64,000 nt of DNA from Pseudonocardia humida (GTDB lineage Bacteria > Actinomycetota > Actinomycetes > Mycobacteriales > Pseudonocardiaceae): the NCBI RefSeq assembly GCF_023898865.1, contig NZ_JAGSOV010000028.1, forward strand, positions 39,511-103,510, in the 5' to 3' direction. Both the position numbers and the translations under genes were made by a program. A model generated the notes under the pieces. It was not told where the DNA came from and did not search any database. It worked only from the letters and a program-made list of their open reading frames with translations. Each line of letters starts with the position of its first letter. The first letter of the stretch is position 1. Shown here in pieces: positions 44,624 to 52,880 of the stretch.

Positions 44624-45651
44624 GCGCGAGCGGGGTCACCGAGCGGCTGCCCCGGCTGCTGTCGCTGGTGCCCTACCTGCAGGCGCGCCCGGGCATCCCG
44701 GTGGCCGAGGCCGCCGCCGACTTCGGGATCACCGAGCGCCAGCTGCGCCGCGACCTGGAGCTGCTGTGGATGTGCGGGTTGCCCGGCTACGGCCCGGGCG
44801 ACCTGATCGACCTGTCGTTCTCCGGCGACACGGTCAGCGTGATCTCCGACGCCGGCATGGGGAGGCCGCTGCGGCTGACCACCGCGGAGGCGACCGCGCT
44901 GCTGGTCGCGCTGCGCACGCTGGCCGAGATGCCCGGCGTGGTGGACACCGCGGCGGTGCGCCGGGCGACGGCCAAGATCGAGCGCGCGGTCGGCGACGCC
45001 GGTCCGGGGCAGGTCGCCGTGGAGGTCACCCGCGAGGAGGAGGCGGCCACCGCCGCCGTCCGCGACGCGCTGACCTCCGGGCGGGCCATGCACATCGTGT
45101 ACTACACGGCCGGGCGCGACTCGGTCTCCCAGCGCACGATCGACCCGATGCGCCTGCTCATCGTCGACGGTCGCGGCTACCTGGAGGCGTGGTGCCGGCG
45201 GGCCGAGGGGGTGCGGCTGTTCCGGCTGGACCGCGTCGAGGACGTCGTCGTGCTCGACGAGCCGGCCTCGCCGCCGCCCGACGCCGAGCCGACCGACGTC
45301 TCCGGCGGGCTGTTCCGGCCCACCGCCGAGCACCGCTCCGCGGTGCTGCTGCTGGAGCCGCGGGCCCGCTGGGTCGCCGAGTACTACCCGGTCGACGAGG
45401 TCGTGGAGGCCGAGGGCGAGCGGCTGCGCGTGCGGCTGCGCTACGCCGACCCGACCTGGCTGGTGCGGCTGGTGCTGGGGCTGGGCGGGGGCGCGCGGCT
45501 GCTCGAGCCGCGCGATCTCGCCGCGCGGGTGGGTGCGCGGGCGCGGGAGGCGCTGGCCGCCGCCGACCCGTCCGCGGACGACCCCGCCGCCCCGGATGCC
45601 GGCGGGAACGCGACCGGACGGATCGACGGGGGAGTGGCGGACGGTGGCTGA
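44620..45651 (+). CDS. pafC: WYL-domain transcription regulator PafC
   Basis: PafC is the partner of PafB; the two work as a heterodimer. The 343-residue protein has a winged helix (VAEAAADFGITERQLRRDLELLWMCG, about 29-54), a WYL domain (MHIVYYTAGRDSVSQRTIDP, YLEAWCRRAEGVRLFRLDRVE) and a C-terminal WCX domain. Its GTG overlaps the pafB stop, giving tightly coupled, equal synthesis. The last 30 residues are disordered and acidic. The next start, of a small membrane protein, overlaps its 3' end by 8 bp, so the operon continues toward tatA. Confidence 0.94.
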   Translation: MSASGVTERLPRLLSLVPYLQARPGIPVAEAAADFGITERQLRRDLELLWMCGLPGYGPGDLIDLSFSGDTVSVISDAGMGRPLRLTTAEATALLVALRTLAEMPGVVDTAAVRRATAKIERAVGDAGPGQVAVEVTREEEAATAAVRDALTSGRAMHIVYYTAGRDSVSQRTIDPMRLLIVDGRGYLEAWCRRAEGVRLFRLDRVEDVVVLDEPASPPPDAEPTDVSGGLFRPTAEHRSAVLLLEPRARWVAEYYPVDEVVEAEGERLRVRLRYADPTWLVRLVLGLGGGARLLEPRDLAARVGARAREALAAADPSADDPAAPDAGGNATGRIDGGVADGG

Positions 45652-45850
45652 GCTGGTGCCGGTACTGGTCGCGCTGGTGGTGGGCGCGCTGCTGCTCGCG
45701 GCGCTGGTGATCGTGGTGCTGCGCCCCGTGCGGCGGTTCACCCGGGCCCGTGCGGAGCTGCGCGACGAGGTGCGCACAGGAGTCGCACAGCTGCGCGCGC
45801 TAGCGTACGAGCGAGGGAACCGCCACACCCACGGCGTAGACTCGCCGTGA
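45644..45850 (+). CDS. Small single-helix membrane protein between pafC and tatA
   Basis: This 68-residue protein has one N-terminal membrane helix (VPVLVALVVGALLLAALVIVVL) and then a basic, probably coiled-coil tail (RRFTRARAELRDEVRTGVAQLRALAYERG). The GTG overlaps the end of pafC by 8 bp. I do not recognise the family. The layout of a short N-terminal helix plus charged helix is similar to TatB-like proteins or to small actinobacterial membrane proteins located before tatA. A role in the Tat translocase is an idea only. Confidence 0.65.
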   Translation: MAELVPVLVALVVGALLLAALVIVVLRPVRRFTRARAELRDEVRTGVAQLRALAYERGNRHTHGVDSP

Positions 45851-45918
45851 CTCGACTTTGATCCGCGCGGTCCGACCGGCCGATCGGTCCGGGCGCCGCG
45901 CGACGGAAGGACGGAAGC

Positions 45919-46245
45919 ATGCCGAACCTCGGCGGCTGGGAGTTCGTGATCCTGATCGGGGTCCTGGTGCTGCTGTTCGGGGCCAAGCGGCTGCCGGACA
46001 TGGCGCGCTCCATCGGGCAGTCCGCTCGCGTGTTCAAGGGCGAGATGAAGGGCATGAAGAGCGACGAGGGCAAGCCGGCCGAACCGCCGGCCGCGGCGCC
46101 CGCGCCCGCCGCGCCGCCCGCGGAGCTGCCCCCGCCCGCGGCCGGGCCCGCCGCGCCCGCCCCCGCCACTCCGGCCCCGAGCACCCAGAACGGGACCCCG
46201 GAGGCCAGCCGGGCGGCGGGTCAGGGCTCCACCGGCGCCAAGTAA
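45919..46245 (+). CDS. tatA: Sec-independent translocase subunit TatA
   Basis: TatA forms the pore-like assembly that moves folded proteins with twin-arginine signals across the membrane. The 108-residue protein has a single N-terminal helix (GGWEFVILIGVLVLLFGAKRLPDMARSIG) with the conserved FG before the amphipathic helix, then a long Pro/Ala-rich tail. GGAAGGACGG lies about 5 nt before the ATG. tatC follows 9 bp later. A predicted Tat substrate in the window is the RCC1 lipoprotein. Confidence 0.95.
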   Translation: MPNLGGWEFVILIGVLVLLFGAKRLPDMARSIGQSARVFKGEMKGMKSDEGKPAEPPAAAPAPAAPPAELPPPAAGPAAPAPATPAPSTQNGTPEASRAAGQGSTGAK

Positions 46246-46254
46246 CCCCCGCCG

Positions 46255-47208
46255 GTGGTCAAGCTCTCCCTGCGGCGACGCCGTCGGGTCGAGAACCCCG
46301 ACGGCACGATGTCGCTCGTCGATCACCTCTACGAGCTGCGCAGCCGGCTGACGATCGCGCTGATCGCGATCACCGTGACGACCGTCGTCGGCTTCATCTG
46401 GTACGAGTTCGGCCCGTTCGGCACGCCGAGCCTGGGTGAGCTGCTCAAGGAGCCCTACTGCTCCATCCCGGCGACCTCGCGCGGCCAGTTCACCGTCGAC
46501 AACACCTGCACGCTGCTCGCGACCGGCCCGTTCGACCAGTTCAACCTGCGGCTCAAGGTCGCGATGACCGCAGGCATCGTGCTGGCCTGCCCGGTCTGGC
46601 TCTACCAGCTCTGGGGCTTCATCACCCCGGGGCTCTACGCCAAGGAGCGCCGCTACGCGCTGAGCTTCGTCTCGGTGGCCGCGCTGCTGTTCGTCATCGG
46701 CGCGGTGCTGGCCTACTTCGTGGTCAGCGAGGGCCTGGCGTTCCTGCTCACGATCGGCGACGAGGTGCAGACCACGGCGCTGACCGGCGAGTACTACTTC
46801 GGCTTCCTGATCGCGCTGCTGCTGATCTTCGGGGTGAGCTTCGAGATCCCGCTGCTGGTGGTCATGCTCAACGTGGCCGGCGTCATCACCTACGCCAAGC
46901 TGGCCGCGTGGCGGCGCGGGCTGATCTTCGGGCTGTTCGTGTTCGCCGCGATCGCCACGCCCGGCCAGGACCCGATCTCGATGCTGGCCTTGGCGGTGGC
47001 GCTGGTGCTGCTGTTCGAGCTGGCCATCCAGATCGCCCGGGTCAACGACCGGCGCAAGGCGCGGGTGCGCGCCGCCGAGGGCTGGGACTCCTGGGACCCC
47101 GACGCCCCCTCGCCGATCGACACCGCCCCGAGCGCCATCGACGCGACGCCCTCGCCGATCGACACCTCGCCGAGCGCGGTCCCGCACCGGGTCGACGACG
47201 CGACCTGA
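46255..47208 (+). CDS. tatC: Sec-independent translocase subunit TatC
   Basis: TatC is the six-helix receptor for twin-arginine signal peptides. The 317-residue protein has [19 protein letters not shown] at the N-terminus with the conserved Glu, the [16 protein letters not shown] loop, [17 protein letters not shown] and the later helices ending near residue 265. The tail after the last helix carries a 42-bp repeat encoding SPIDT/PSAID units. The GTG has no ribosome site and lies only 9 bp after tatA, so translation is probably coupled. A complex palindrome follows the stop. Confidence 0.94.
   Translation: MVKLSLRRRRRVENPDGTMSLVDHLYELRSRLTIALIAITVTTVVGFIWYEFGPFGTPSLGELLKEPYCSIPATSRGQFTVDNTCTLLATGPFDQFNLRLKVAMTAGIVLACPVWLYQLWGFITPGLYAKERRYALSFVSVAALLFVIGAVLAYFVVSEGLAFLLTIGDEVQTTALTGEYYFGFLIALLLIFGVSFEIPLLVVMLNVAGVITYAKLAAWRRGLIFGLFVFAAIATPGQDPISMLALAVALVLLFELAIQIARVNDRRKARVRAAEGWDSWDPDAPSPIDTAPSAIDATPSPIDTSPSAVPHRVDDAT
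47107..47166 (+). repeat. 42-bp imperfect tandem repeat in the tatC tail
   Basis: CCCTCGCCGATCGACACC occurs at 47107-47124 and again at 47149-47166, as part of a 42-bp unit encoding [14 protein letters not shown] and a partial second copy. It lies in the non-conserved cytosolic tail of TatC. Confidence 0.75.
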
Positions 47209-47218
47209 CCCCACCGTC

Positions 47219-47258
47219 GTCGAGAACGAACCTGTCGTCCGACGAGTTCGTTCTCGAC
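47219..47258 (+). terminator. Long inverted repeat after tatC
   Basis: GTCGAGAACGAAC (47219-47231) and its complement (47246-47258) form a perfect 13-bp stem, and the 14-nt middle itself holds TCGTC/GACGA. It is probably the tatC terminator. Its lower GC content also makes it a candidate protein-binding site. Confidence 0.7.
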
Positions 47259-47282
47259 ACGGTCCCACCCTATCGTCAACGA

Positions 47283-47318
47283 ATGATTGACGCCTACAAA
47301 CGGTCAGCGAAGCGCTGA
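47283..47318 (+). CDS. Leaderless 11-codon frame before helY
   Basis: TATCGT (47271-47276) lies exactly 6 nt before ATG 47283, which opens the frame MIDAYKRSAKR and a stop. Codon 7 to the stop lies inside a 9-bp hairpin (47301-47321), and codons 2-3 lie in a second small inverted repeat (47274-47292). This is the layout of a leader peptide with an attenuator-like hairpin, 85 bp before helY. The short length makes a chance frame possible. Confidence 0.4.
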   Translation: MIDAYKRSAKR

Positions 47319-47321
47319 CCG
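47301..47321 (+). promoter_or_regulatory. Hairpin overlapping the short frame before helY
   Basis: CGGTCAGCG and CGCTGACCG form a perfect 9-bp stem with an AAG loop. It covers the last codons and the stop of the 11-codon frame, so translating ribosomes would prevent it from forming. Confidence 0.55.
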
Positions 47322-47403
47322 CACCCGACGGCCGGGGCCGGGGGAGCACCCGTGCGGCCGAACCCGTCAGCGCACAAGGTCGTCGGTGTGCAAACCTGGA
47401 GGC

Positions 47404-50193
47404 GTGGCCCGCACCTCGCAGGCTCCCGCGGAGGCCTACGCCGCCGCCCGGAGCCGCGCCGCACGTCCCCGGCTGGCCGAGTTCGCCGGGAGCCTGGCGT
47501 TCGACCTCGACGGCTTCCAGCGCACCGCCTGCTCGGCCCTGGAGGACGGGCACGGCGTGCTCGTGTGCGCCCCCACGGGTGCCGGGAAGACGGTGGTCGG
47601 CGAGTTCGCCGTGCACCTGGCGCTGGCCGAGGGCCGCAAGTGCTTCTACACGACGCCGATCAAGGCGCTGTCCAACCAGAAGTACGCCGACCTCGTCGCC
47701 CGCCACGGCGAGTCCGCCGTCGGGCTGCTGACCGGCGACACCGCGGTCAACCCGAACGCCCAGGTGGTCGTGATGACCACCGAGGTGCTGCGGAACATGA
47801 TCTACGCCGAGAGCGGGCCGGGCGGTCCGGCAGGCGCCCGCGCCGCGCGCCAGCTCGACCACCTCGGCTACGTCGTCATGGACGAGGTGCACTACCTGGC
47901 CGACCGGTTCCGCGGCGCGGTGTGGGAGGAGGTCATCCTCCAGCTGCCCGAGCACGTCAAGCTGGTCAGCCTGTCGGCCACGGTGAGCAACGCCGAGGAG
48001 TTCGGCGACTGGCTGGTCACCGTGCGCGGCGACACCGCCGTCGTGGTCGACGAGCACCGGCCCGTGCCGCTGTGGCAGCACATGATGGTCGGCAACCGGC
48101 TGCTCGACCTGTTCGCGGGCGAGTCCGCCGACGGCGAGCTGCGCGTCGACCCCGACCTGGTCCGCCACACCCGCGACCTGGAGCGGCAGAGCTCGATGGC
48201 CGGCTGGGACCGCGGGCGCGGTCGCGGCCCGCGCGGCGGCGGCCGCTCCGGCGAGCGGTACCGGCCCGCGTCGCGCACCACGGTGATCGACCGGCTCGAC
48301 CGGGCCGGGCTGCTGCCGGTGATCACGTTCGTTTTCAGCCGGGCGGGCTGCGACGCCGCGGTCGGCCAGTGCGTGCGCTCCGGGCTGCGGCTGACCACCG
48401 AGGAGGAGGCCGTCGAGATCCGGCGCACCGTCGAGCGCCGCACCGCCGACCTCCCGCACGCCGACCTGGAGGTCCTGGGCTACTGGGAGTGGCGCGAGGC
48501 GCTCGAGCGCGGGATCGCCGCGCACCACGCCGGGATGCTGCCGGCGTTCAAGGAGACCGTCGAGGAGCTGTTCGTCCGCGGCCTGGTGCGCGCGGTGTTC
48601 GCCACCGAGACGCTGGCCCTGGGCATCAACATGCCCGCGCGCACCGTCGTGCTGGAGAGGCTGGTCAAGTACAACGGGGAGTCGCACGCCGACCTCACCC
48701 CCGGCGAGTACACCCAGCTGACCGGGCGGGCCGGGCGCCGCGGCATCGACGTCGAGGGCCACGCCGTGGTCGTCTGGCAGCCCGGGGTCGACCCGCAGCA
48801 GGTCGCCGGCCTGGCCTCCACCCGCACCTACCCGCTGCGCAGCTCGTTCCGCCCCGGCTACAACATGGCCGTCAACCTGGTGGGCAGGCTGGGCGTCGAC
48901 GCGGCCCGCGACCTGCTGGAGCAGTCGCTGGGCCAGTTCCAGGCCGACCGGTCGGTGGTCGGGCAGGCCCGGCGCATCGAGCGCAACACCGAGGCGCTGG
49001 CCGGCTACCGCACGTCCATGCAGTGCCACCTGGGCGACTTCGCCGAGTACGCCGAGCTGCGCAGGCGCGTCGGCGAGCGGGAGAAGGCGATGTCGCGCCA
49101 GGGCAGCGCGGCCCGCCGCGACGCCGCCGCCGAGTCGCTGCGCTCGCTGCGCCCCGGCGACGTGATCGCGGTGCCCGCCGGGCGCCGCGCCGGCATCGCC
49201 GTCGTGCTCGACCCGGGCCTCGACCCCGGTGGCGACCCGCGCCCGCTGGTGCTCAGCGAGGACCGGTGGGCCGGGCGGCTCTCGACCGCCGACTTCCCCG
49301 AGCCCGTGCAGCCGCTGGGCCGGATGCGCCTGCCGCGCCGCGTCGACCACCGCACCCCCCGGGTGCGCCGCGACCTGGCGTCCACGCTGCGCAGCACCGG
49401 CATCGTCGCGCCCAGCGCCCCCCGGCGCCGCTCCCGCGGCGGCCAGGACGACGACCCCGAGCTGGCCGCGCTGCGCCGGGCGCTGCGCGCGCACCCCTGC
49501 CACGGCTGCGACGACCGCGAGGCGCACGCCCGGTGGGCCGAGCGGGCCACCCGCCTGGAGCGCGAGACCGAGCAGCTGCGCCAGAAGGTCAGCTCCACCA
49601 CCCACTCGCTGGCCCGCCAGCTCGACCGGATCCGGTCGCTGCTGGGCGAGCGCGGCTACCTGGAGGGCGAGCGGGTCACCGAGCACGGCGAGCGCCTGGC
49701 CCGGCTGTGGGGCGAGTCCGACCTGCTGACCGCGGAGTGCCTGCGCCAGGGCGTGTGGGAGGGCCTGGCCCCCGAGGACCTGGCCGCGGTGGTGTCGGCG
49801 CTGGTCTACGAGTCGCGCCGGGACAACGGCCCGGTGCCGAGGGTGCCCCCCGGGCCGGTGTCCGAGGCGCTCGCGGCCACCGTCGCGCTGTGGTCGGAGC
49901 TCGACGCCGACGAGCGTCGCCACCGGGTCGACCGCACCCGGGAGCCCGACCTGGGCTTCGCCTGGCCGATGCACCGCTGGGCTCGCGGGCAGTCGCTGTC
50001 GGCGGTGCTCACGGCGGCCGAGCAGAACGGCGCGGAGCTCTCGGCAGGCGACTTCGTGCGCTGGTGCCGCCAGGTCCTCGACCTGCTCGACCAGATCGTC
50101 GGGGTGGCCGGGCGCGACAGCGGGGTGGGCCGGGCCGCGGCAGGCGCGGTGGCGGCGGTCCGCCGCGGGGTGGTGGCCATCGGCACCGTCTGA
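47404..50193 (+). CDS. helY: HelY-type DEAD/DEAH superfamily II helicase
   Basis: HelY is a Ski2/Mtr4-like RNA or DNA helicase. The 929-residue protein has the Q-like region LDGFQRTACSAL, Walker A APTGAGKT, the TTPIKALSNQKY motif, DEVHYL as motif II, SATVSN as motif III, ALGINMPAR and QLTGRAGRRG as motif VI, then a long arch-like and helical C-terminal region. GTG 47404 gives a normal N-terminus; the GGAGG next to it is too close to be a good ribosome site, so the start is not certain. It follows tatC as in mycobacteria (Rv2092c). A hairpin ends the gene. Confidence 0.94.
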   Translation: MARTSQAPAEAYAAARSRAARPRLAEFAGSLAFDLDGFQRTACSALEDGHGVLVCAPTGAGKTVVGEFAVHLALAEGRKCFYTTPIKALSNQKYADLVARHGESAVGLLTGDTAVNPNAQVVVMTTEVLRNMIYAESGPGGPAGARAARQLDHLGYVVMDEVHYLADRFRGAVWEEVILQLPEHVKLVSLSATVSNAEEFGDWLVTVRGDTAVVVDEHRPVPLWQHMMVGNRLLDLFAGESADGELRVDPDLVRHTRDLERQSSMAGWDRGRGRGPRGGGRSGERYRPASRTTVIDRLDRAGLLPVITFVFSRAGCDAAVGQCVRSGLRLTTEEEAVEIRRTVERRTADLPHADLEVLGYWEWREALERGIAAHHAGMLPAFKETVEELFVRGLVRAVFATETLALGINMPARTVVLERLVKYNGESHADLTPGEYTQLTGRAGRRGIDVEGHAVVVWQPGVDPQQVAGLASTRTYPLRSSFRPGYNMAVNLVGRLGVDAARDLLEQSLGQFQADRSVVGQARRIERNTEALAGYRTSMQCHLGDFAEYAELRRRVGEREKAMSRQGSAARRDAAAESLRSLRPGDVIAVPAGRRAGIAVVLDPGLDPGGDPRPLVLSEDRWAGRLSTADFPEPVQPLGRMRLPRRVDHRTPRVRRDLASTLRSTGIVAPSAPRRRSRGGQDDDPELAALRRALRAHPCHGCDDREAHARWAERATRLERETEQLRQKVSSTTHSLARQLDRIRSLLGERGYLEGERVTEHGERLARLWGESDLLTAECLRQGVWEGLAPEDLAAVVSALVYESRRDNGPVPRVPPGPVSEALAATVALWSELDADERRHRVDRTREPDLGFAWPMHRWARGQSLSAVLTAAEQNGAELSAGDFVRWCRQVLDLLDQIVGVAGRDSGVGRAAAGAVAAVRRGVVAIGTV

Positions 50194-50204
50194 CGCCCGG
50201 CGGG

Positions 50205-50227
50205 CGGCCCGTCGAGCACGGGCCGCG
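50205..50227 (+). terminator. helY terminator
   Basis: GCGGCCCGT and ACGGGCCGC form a perfect 9-bp stem with a CGAGC loop, 12 bp after the helY stop. Confidence 0.65.
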
Positions 50228-50353
50228 ACCGCCCGTCCTGCGCGGTCACGACCAGGTGGGGGTGAGGGACTGCACGACGGCCCGCCCCTGTGCTTGGATC
50301 GCGGGGACCGCGGGGATCTGCGGATGATGTGCAGCTGGCGAGGAAGGTGCGCG

Positions 50354-51346
50354 ATGTCGACTCCGCAGGGGCCCGGACAGTCGCCCGAACACCCGTCCGA
50401 CCAGCCCGAGTGGGGCAAGGGACCGGCCGGGGGCTGGGGCGGGGCCGGTCGCCAGGGTGAGCAGCCCGACCTCGACAACGACCGCACGCGCCCGGTCACC
50501 AAGGAGGACGTCGCCGCCGCGGCCGAGCGCCACGGCCGCGCCGAGCAGCCCCCGGGCGGCCAGCCGCCCGGGGGGGCGACGCAGGGTGAGCCCCGCCACG
50601 GCGGCGGTCAGCCGGGCTGGGGCGGTCAGCCCTACGGCGGCGGCCAGCAGCAGTACGGCGCCCAGCCGGGCTACGGCGACCAGCAGCAGTGGGGCGGCTA
50701 CGGGCAGCCGGGCCAGCCGGGCGGCCAGCAGCCCTACGGCGGCCAGCCGGGCTACGGCGCCCAGCCGGGTCAGCAGGGCTGGGGCGAGCAGCAGTACGGC
50801 CAGCAGCAATACGGCCAGCCGCAGGGCTACGGCGGCCAGTACGGCCAGCCGGGCCAGCAGGGTTACGGCGGCCAGCAGCAGGGCGGCTGGGGCGGGCAGG
50901 ACCAGCAGCCGGGCCAGCAGGCCTGGGGCGGGCAGGGCCAGGCCACCCAGCACTGGCCGGGCGACCCCAACCAGCAGCAGTGGGGCGGCGGCTACCCGCC
51001 CCTGCCCGACGCCCCGGCCCAGGGCGGCGGCCGCTCGAAGATGCCGCTCATCCTGGGGATCGTGGCGGCGGTGCTCATCGCCGCCGCGGTCGGCGTGCTC
51101 GGGTTCTGGACGCCCGGCTTCTTCGTCACCAAGGTCTTCGACACCGGCGCGGTGCAGGCCGGCGTGCAGAAGGTCCTCACCGACGAGTACGGGCTCGCCG
51201 TCGAGTCGGTGACCTGCGGCCAGGACATCCGGGTCGACAACGGGGCCACCTTCGAGTGCGACGCCACCATCGACGGGCAGCCGCGGAAGGTCCCGGTGAA
51301 GGTCACCAGCGCCGAGGGCGACTACGAGGTCGGCCGCCCGGCCTGA
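50354..51346 (+). CDS. DUF4333 membrane protein with Gln/Gly-rich domain (Rv2091c-like)
   Basis: This 330-residue protein has a cytosolic low-complexity domain (about 60-215) made of GQQ, GYG and GGQPYGGQ units, one membrane helix (MPLILGIVAAVLIAAAVGVLGFW) and an extracytoplasmic DUF4333 domain with two conserved cysteines (VTCGQDI and FECDATI) that can form a disulphide. The Gln/Gly/Tyr composition resembles prion-like or phase-separating sequences. ATG 50354 has AGGAAGG 6 nt upstream. It follows helY as Rv2091c does in M. tuberculosis. The function is unknown; relatives are mostly annotated only as membrane proteins. Confidence 0.85.
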   Translation: MSTPQGPGQSPEHPSDQPEWGKGPAGGWGGAGRQGEQPDLDNDRTRPVTKEDVAAAAERHGRAEQPPGGQPPGGATQGEPRHGGGQPGWGGQPYGGGQQQYGAQPGYGDQQQWGGYGQPGQPGGQQPYGGQPGYGAQPGQQGWGEQQYGQQQYGQPQGYGGQYGQPGQQGYGGQQQGGWGGQDQQPGQQAWGGQGQATQHWPGDPNQQQWGGGYPPLPDAPAQGGGRSKMPLILGIVAAVLIAAAVGVLGFWTPGFFVTKVFDTGAVQAGVQKVLTDEYGLAVESVTCGQDIRVDNGATFECDATIDGQPRKVPVKVTSAEGDYEVGRPA

Positions 51347-51352
51347 GTGCGG

Positions 51353-51374
51353 CCGGCCGCCGTCGGGCGGCCGG
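51353..51374 (+). terminator. Terminator after the DUF4333 gene
   Basis: CCGGCCGCC and GGCGGCCGG form a perfect 9-bp stem with a GTCG loop, 7 bp after the stop. Confidence 0.65.
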
Positions 51375-51418
51375 ATTGCGCTGTCGCCCGGTCCACGGAT
51401 CGGGCAGCATCACGGCAC

Positions 51419-52657
51419 GTGACGACCCTGCACCCGACCACCCACGACGTCCGGCTGGTGCGCGACGAGGAGTTGCGCGCGGCCTACGACCTGTTCGGCG
51501 CCGCGCTGCTGCACGGCCCGGTGAACGACGAGCGCTGGGAGCGGGCCGCGGGCCTGTACGCCCCGCAGCGCACCATCGGCGTGTTCGACGGGTCCGGGCT
51601 GTTCGGCACCGCGATGTCCTTCCCGGTCGAGGTGGTCGTGCCCGGCGGTGCGGCGCTGCCGACCGCGGCGGTCACCCGGGTCGGGGTGCGCGCCGACCGC
51701 ACCCGCCGCGGCGTGCTGACCGCACTCATGCGCCGCCAGCTGGACGAGGCGGCCGCCGCGGGCGACGTGCTGGCCTCGCTGCGGGCCACCGAGGCCCGCA
51801 TCTACGGCCGCTTCGGCTACGGCGTGGCGACCCGCGGCCGCACCGTCCGCATCAAGCGGAACGGCGGCTCCGGCTGGCGGTCCGGGGCGCCGGCGGGCGG
51901 CGACGTGCGGATGCTCACCGCCGACGAGATGGTGCCCGCACTGGGCGCCGTGCACGAGCGCGTCGGCCTGGCCCGCCCGGGTGGGATGACCCGGACCCGG
52001 CCGTGGTGGGACCTCGGGCTCGGCGGCCTCCTGCAGGAACGCACCCTGGTCCTCGCGGCCGTGCACACCGGAGCCGACGGCGAGGACGGCTACCTGGTGG
52101 CCACCGTCGACGACTCCGGCGGCTGGCACGACCGCGTGCTCGTGCTGCGCGACCTGCACGCCACCACGGTCGAGGCCGCGACCGCGCTGTGGCGCTTCGC
52201 CCTCGACGTCGACCTCGTCGCGGCGGTGGAGGCCCGCCTGCGCCCGCTGGACGAGCCGCTGGAGCTGCTGCTGGCCGACCCGCGCGACTGCGCGACCACG
52301 GCGGTCGAGGACGAGACGTGGCTGCGGATCGTGGACGTGCCCGCCGCGCTGGCCGCGCGCCGGTTCGCCGCGGCCGAGCCGGTGCTGATCGCCGTGCACG
52401 ACGCGGTGCGGGCGGCCAACGGCGGGGTCTACCGGATCGCCGACGGCGGCGCGGAGCGCGTGGGCGAGCTCGGCGGCGCGCAGACCCCCGACCTGGAGTG
52501 CGACGTGGCCGGGTTGGCCATGGCGTACCTGGGCGACCGGGCGCCCTCGGAGCTGGCGGCGACCGGCTGGTGGCGGGCGTGGTCGCCGGCCGCCACGGCC
52601 CGCGCCGACGCGGCCTTCGGAACGGACCGGCTGCCGTGGTGCGGCACGAACTTCTGA
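51419..52657 (+). CDS. Eis-like GNAT N-acetyltransferase
   Basis: This 412-residue protein has the Eis architecture: two GNAT domains and a C-terminal SCP-like domain. The acetyl-CoA site is visible in TRVGVRADRTRRGVLTALMRRQL (residues about 86-108), followed by ASLRATEARIYGRFGYGVAT. The protein ends with Phe, as Eis does, where the C-terminal carboxylate acts in catalysis. Eis proteins acetylate aminoglycosides or protein amines; the target here is unknown. GTG 51419 is chosen because upstream sequence is unlike the family. A 25-codon remnant of a second copy lies just after the stop. Confidence 0.87.
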   Translation: MTTLHPTTHDVRLVRDEELRAAYDLFGAALLHGPVNDERWERAAGLYAPQRTIGVFDGSGLFGTAMSFPVEVVVPGGAALPTAAVTRVGVRADRTRRGVLTALMRRQLDEAAAAGDVLASLRATEARIYGRFGYGVATRGRTVRIKRNGGSGWRSGAPAGGDVRMLTADEMVPALGAVHERVGLARPGGMTRTRPWWDLGLGGLLQERTLVLAAVHTGADGEDGYLVATVDDSGGWHDRVLVLRDLHATTVEAATALWRFALDVDLVAAVEARLRPLDEPLELLLADPRDCATTAVEDETWLRIVDVPAALAARRFAAAEPVLIAVHDAVRAANGGVYRIADGGAERVGELGGAQTPDLECDVAGLAMAYLGDRAPSELAATGWWRAWSPAATARADAAFGTDRLPWCGTNF

Positions 52658-52679
52658 GCCCGCTCCCGGGCCCCCGCGG

Positions 52680-52754
52680 GTCCGGGCCCTCGCCCCCGCC
52701 GAGCTCGACGCCGCGCACGACCTGTTCGCGGCCTCGCTGCTGCGCGGTCCGATC
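52680..52754 (+). pseudogene. Remnant of a second Eis-like gene
   Basis: The frame from 52680 reads VRALAPAELDAAHDLFAASL and continues LRGPI, which aligns without gaps to VRLVRDEELRAAYDLFGAAL and LHGPV at the start of the intact gene at 51419. Identity is over half across 25 residues. The similarity stops abruptly before the amidase gene, so this is the 5' end of a decayed duplicate. Confidence 0.75.
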
Positions 52755-52880
52755 GGTGCCGGGCACCGCCACCGCCCGGGCGCACGGGTCGCCGGGGCGC
52801 ACGGCCCGGCGCACCCGCCCGGCGGTCGGGGCCGCATAGAGTCCGACCCGGCGCTCGCAGCACCGGCGAAAGGCGACGGC

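Noticed and set aside
47219..47258. LexA (SOS) box in the repeat after tatC
   Set aside because: It has GAAC and GTTC elements, but not the GAAC-N4-GTTC spacing of actinobacterial SOS boxes.
43804..50502. 2232-codon open frame antisense to pafB through helY
   Set aside because: It crosses seven real genes and several terminators, is low-complexity, and reflects only the lack of AT-rich stops.
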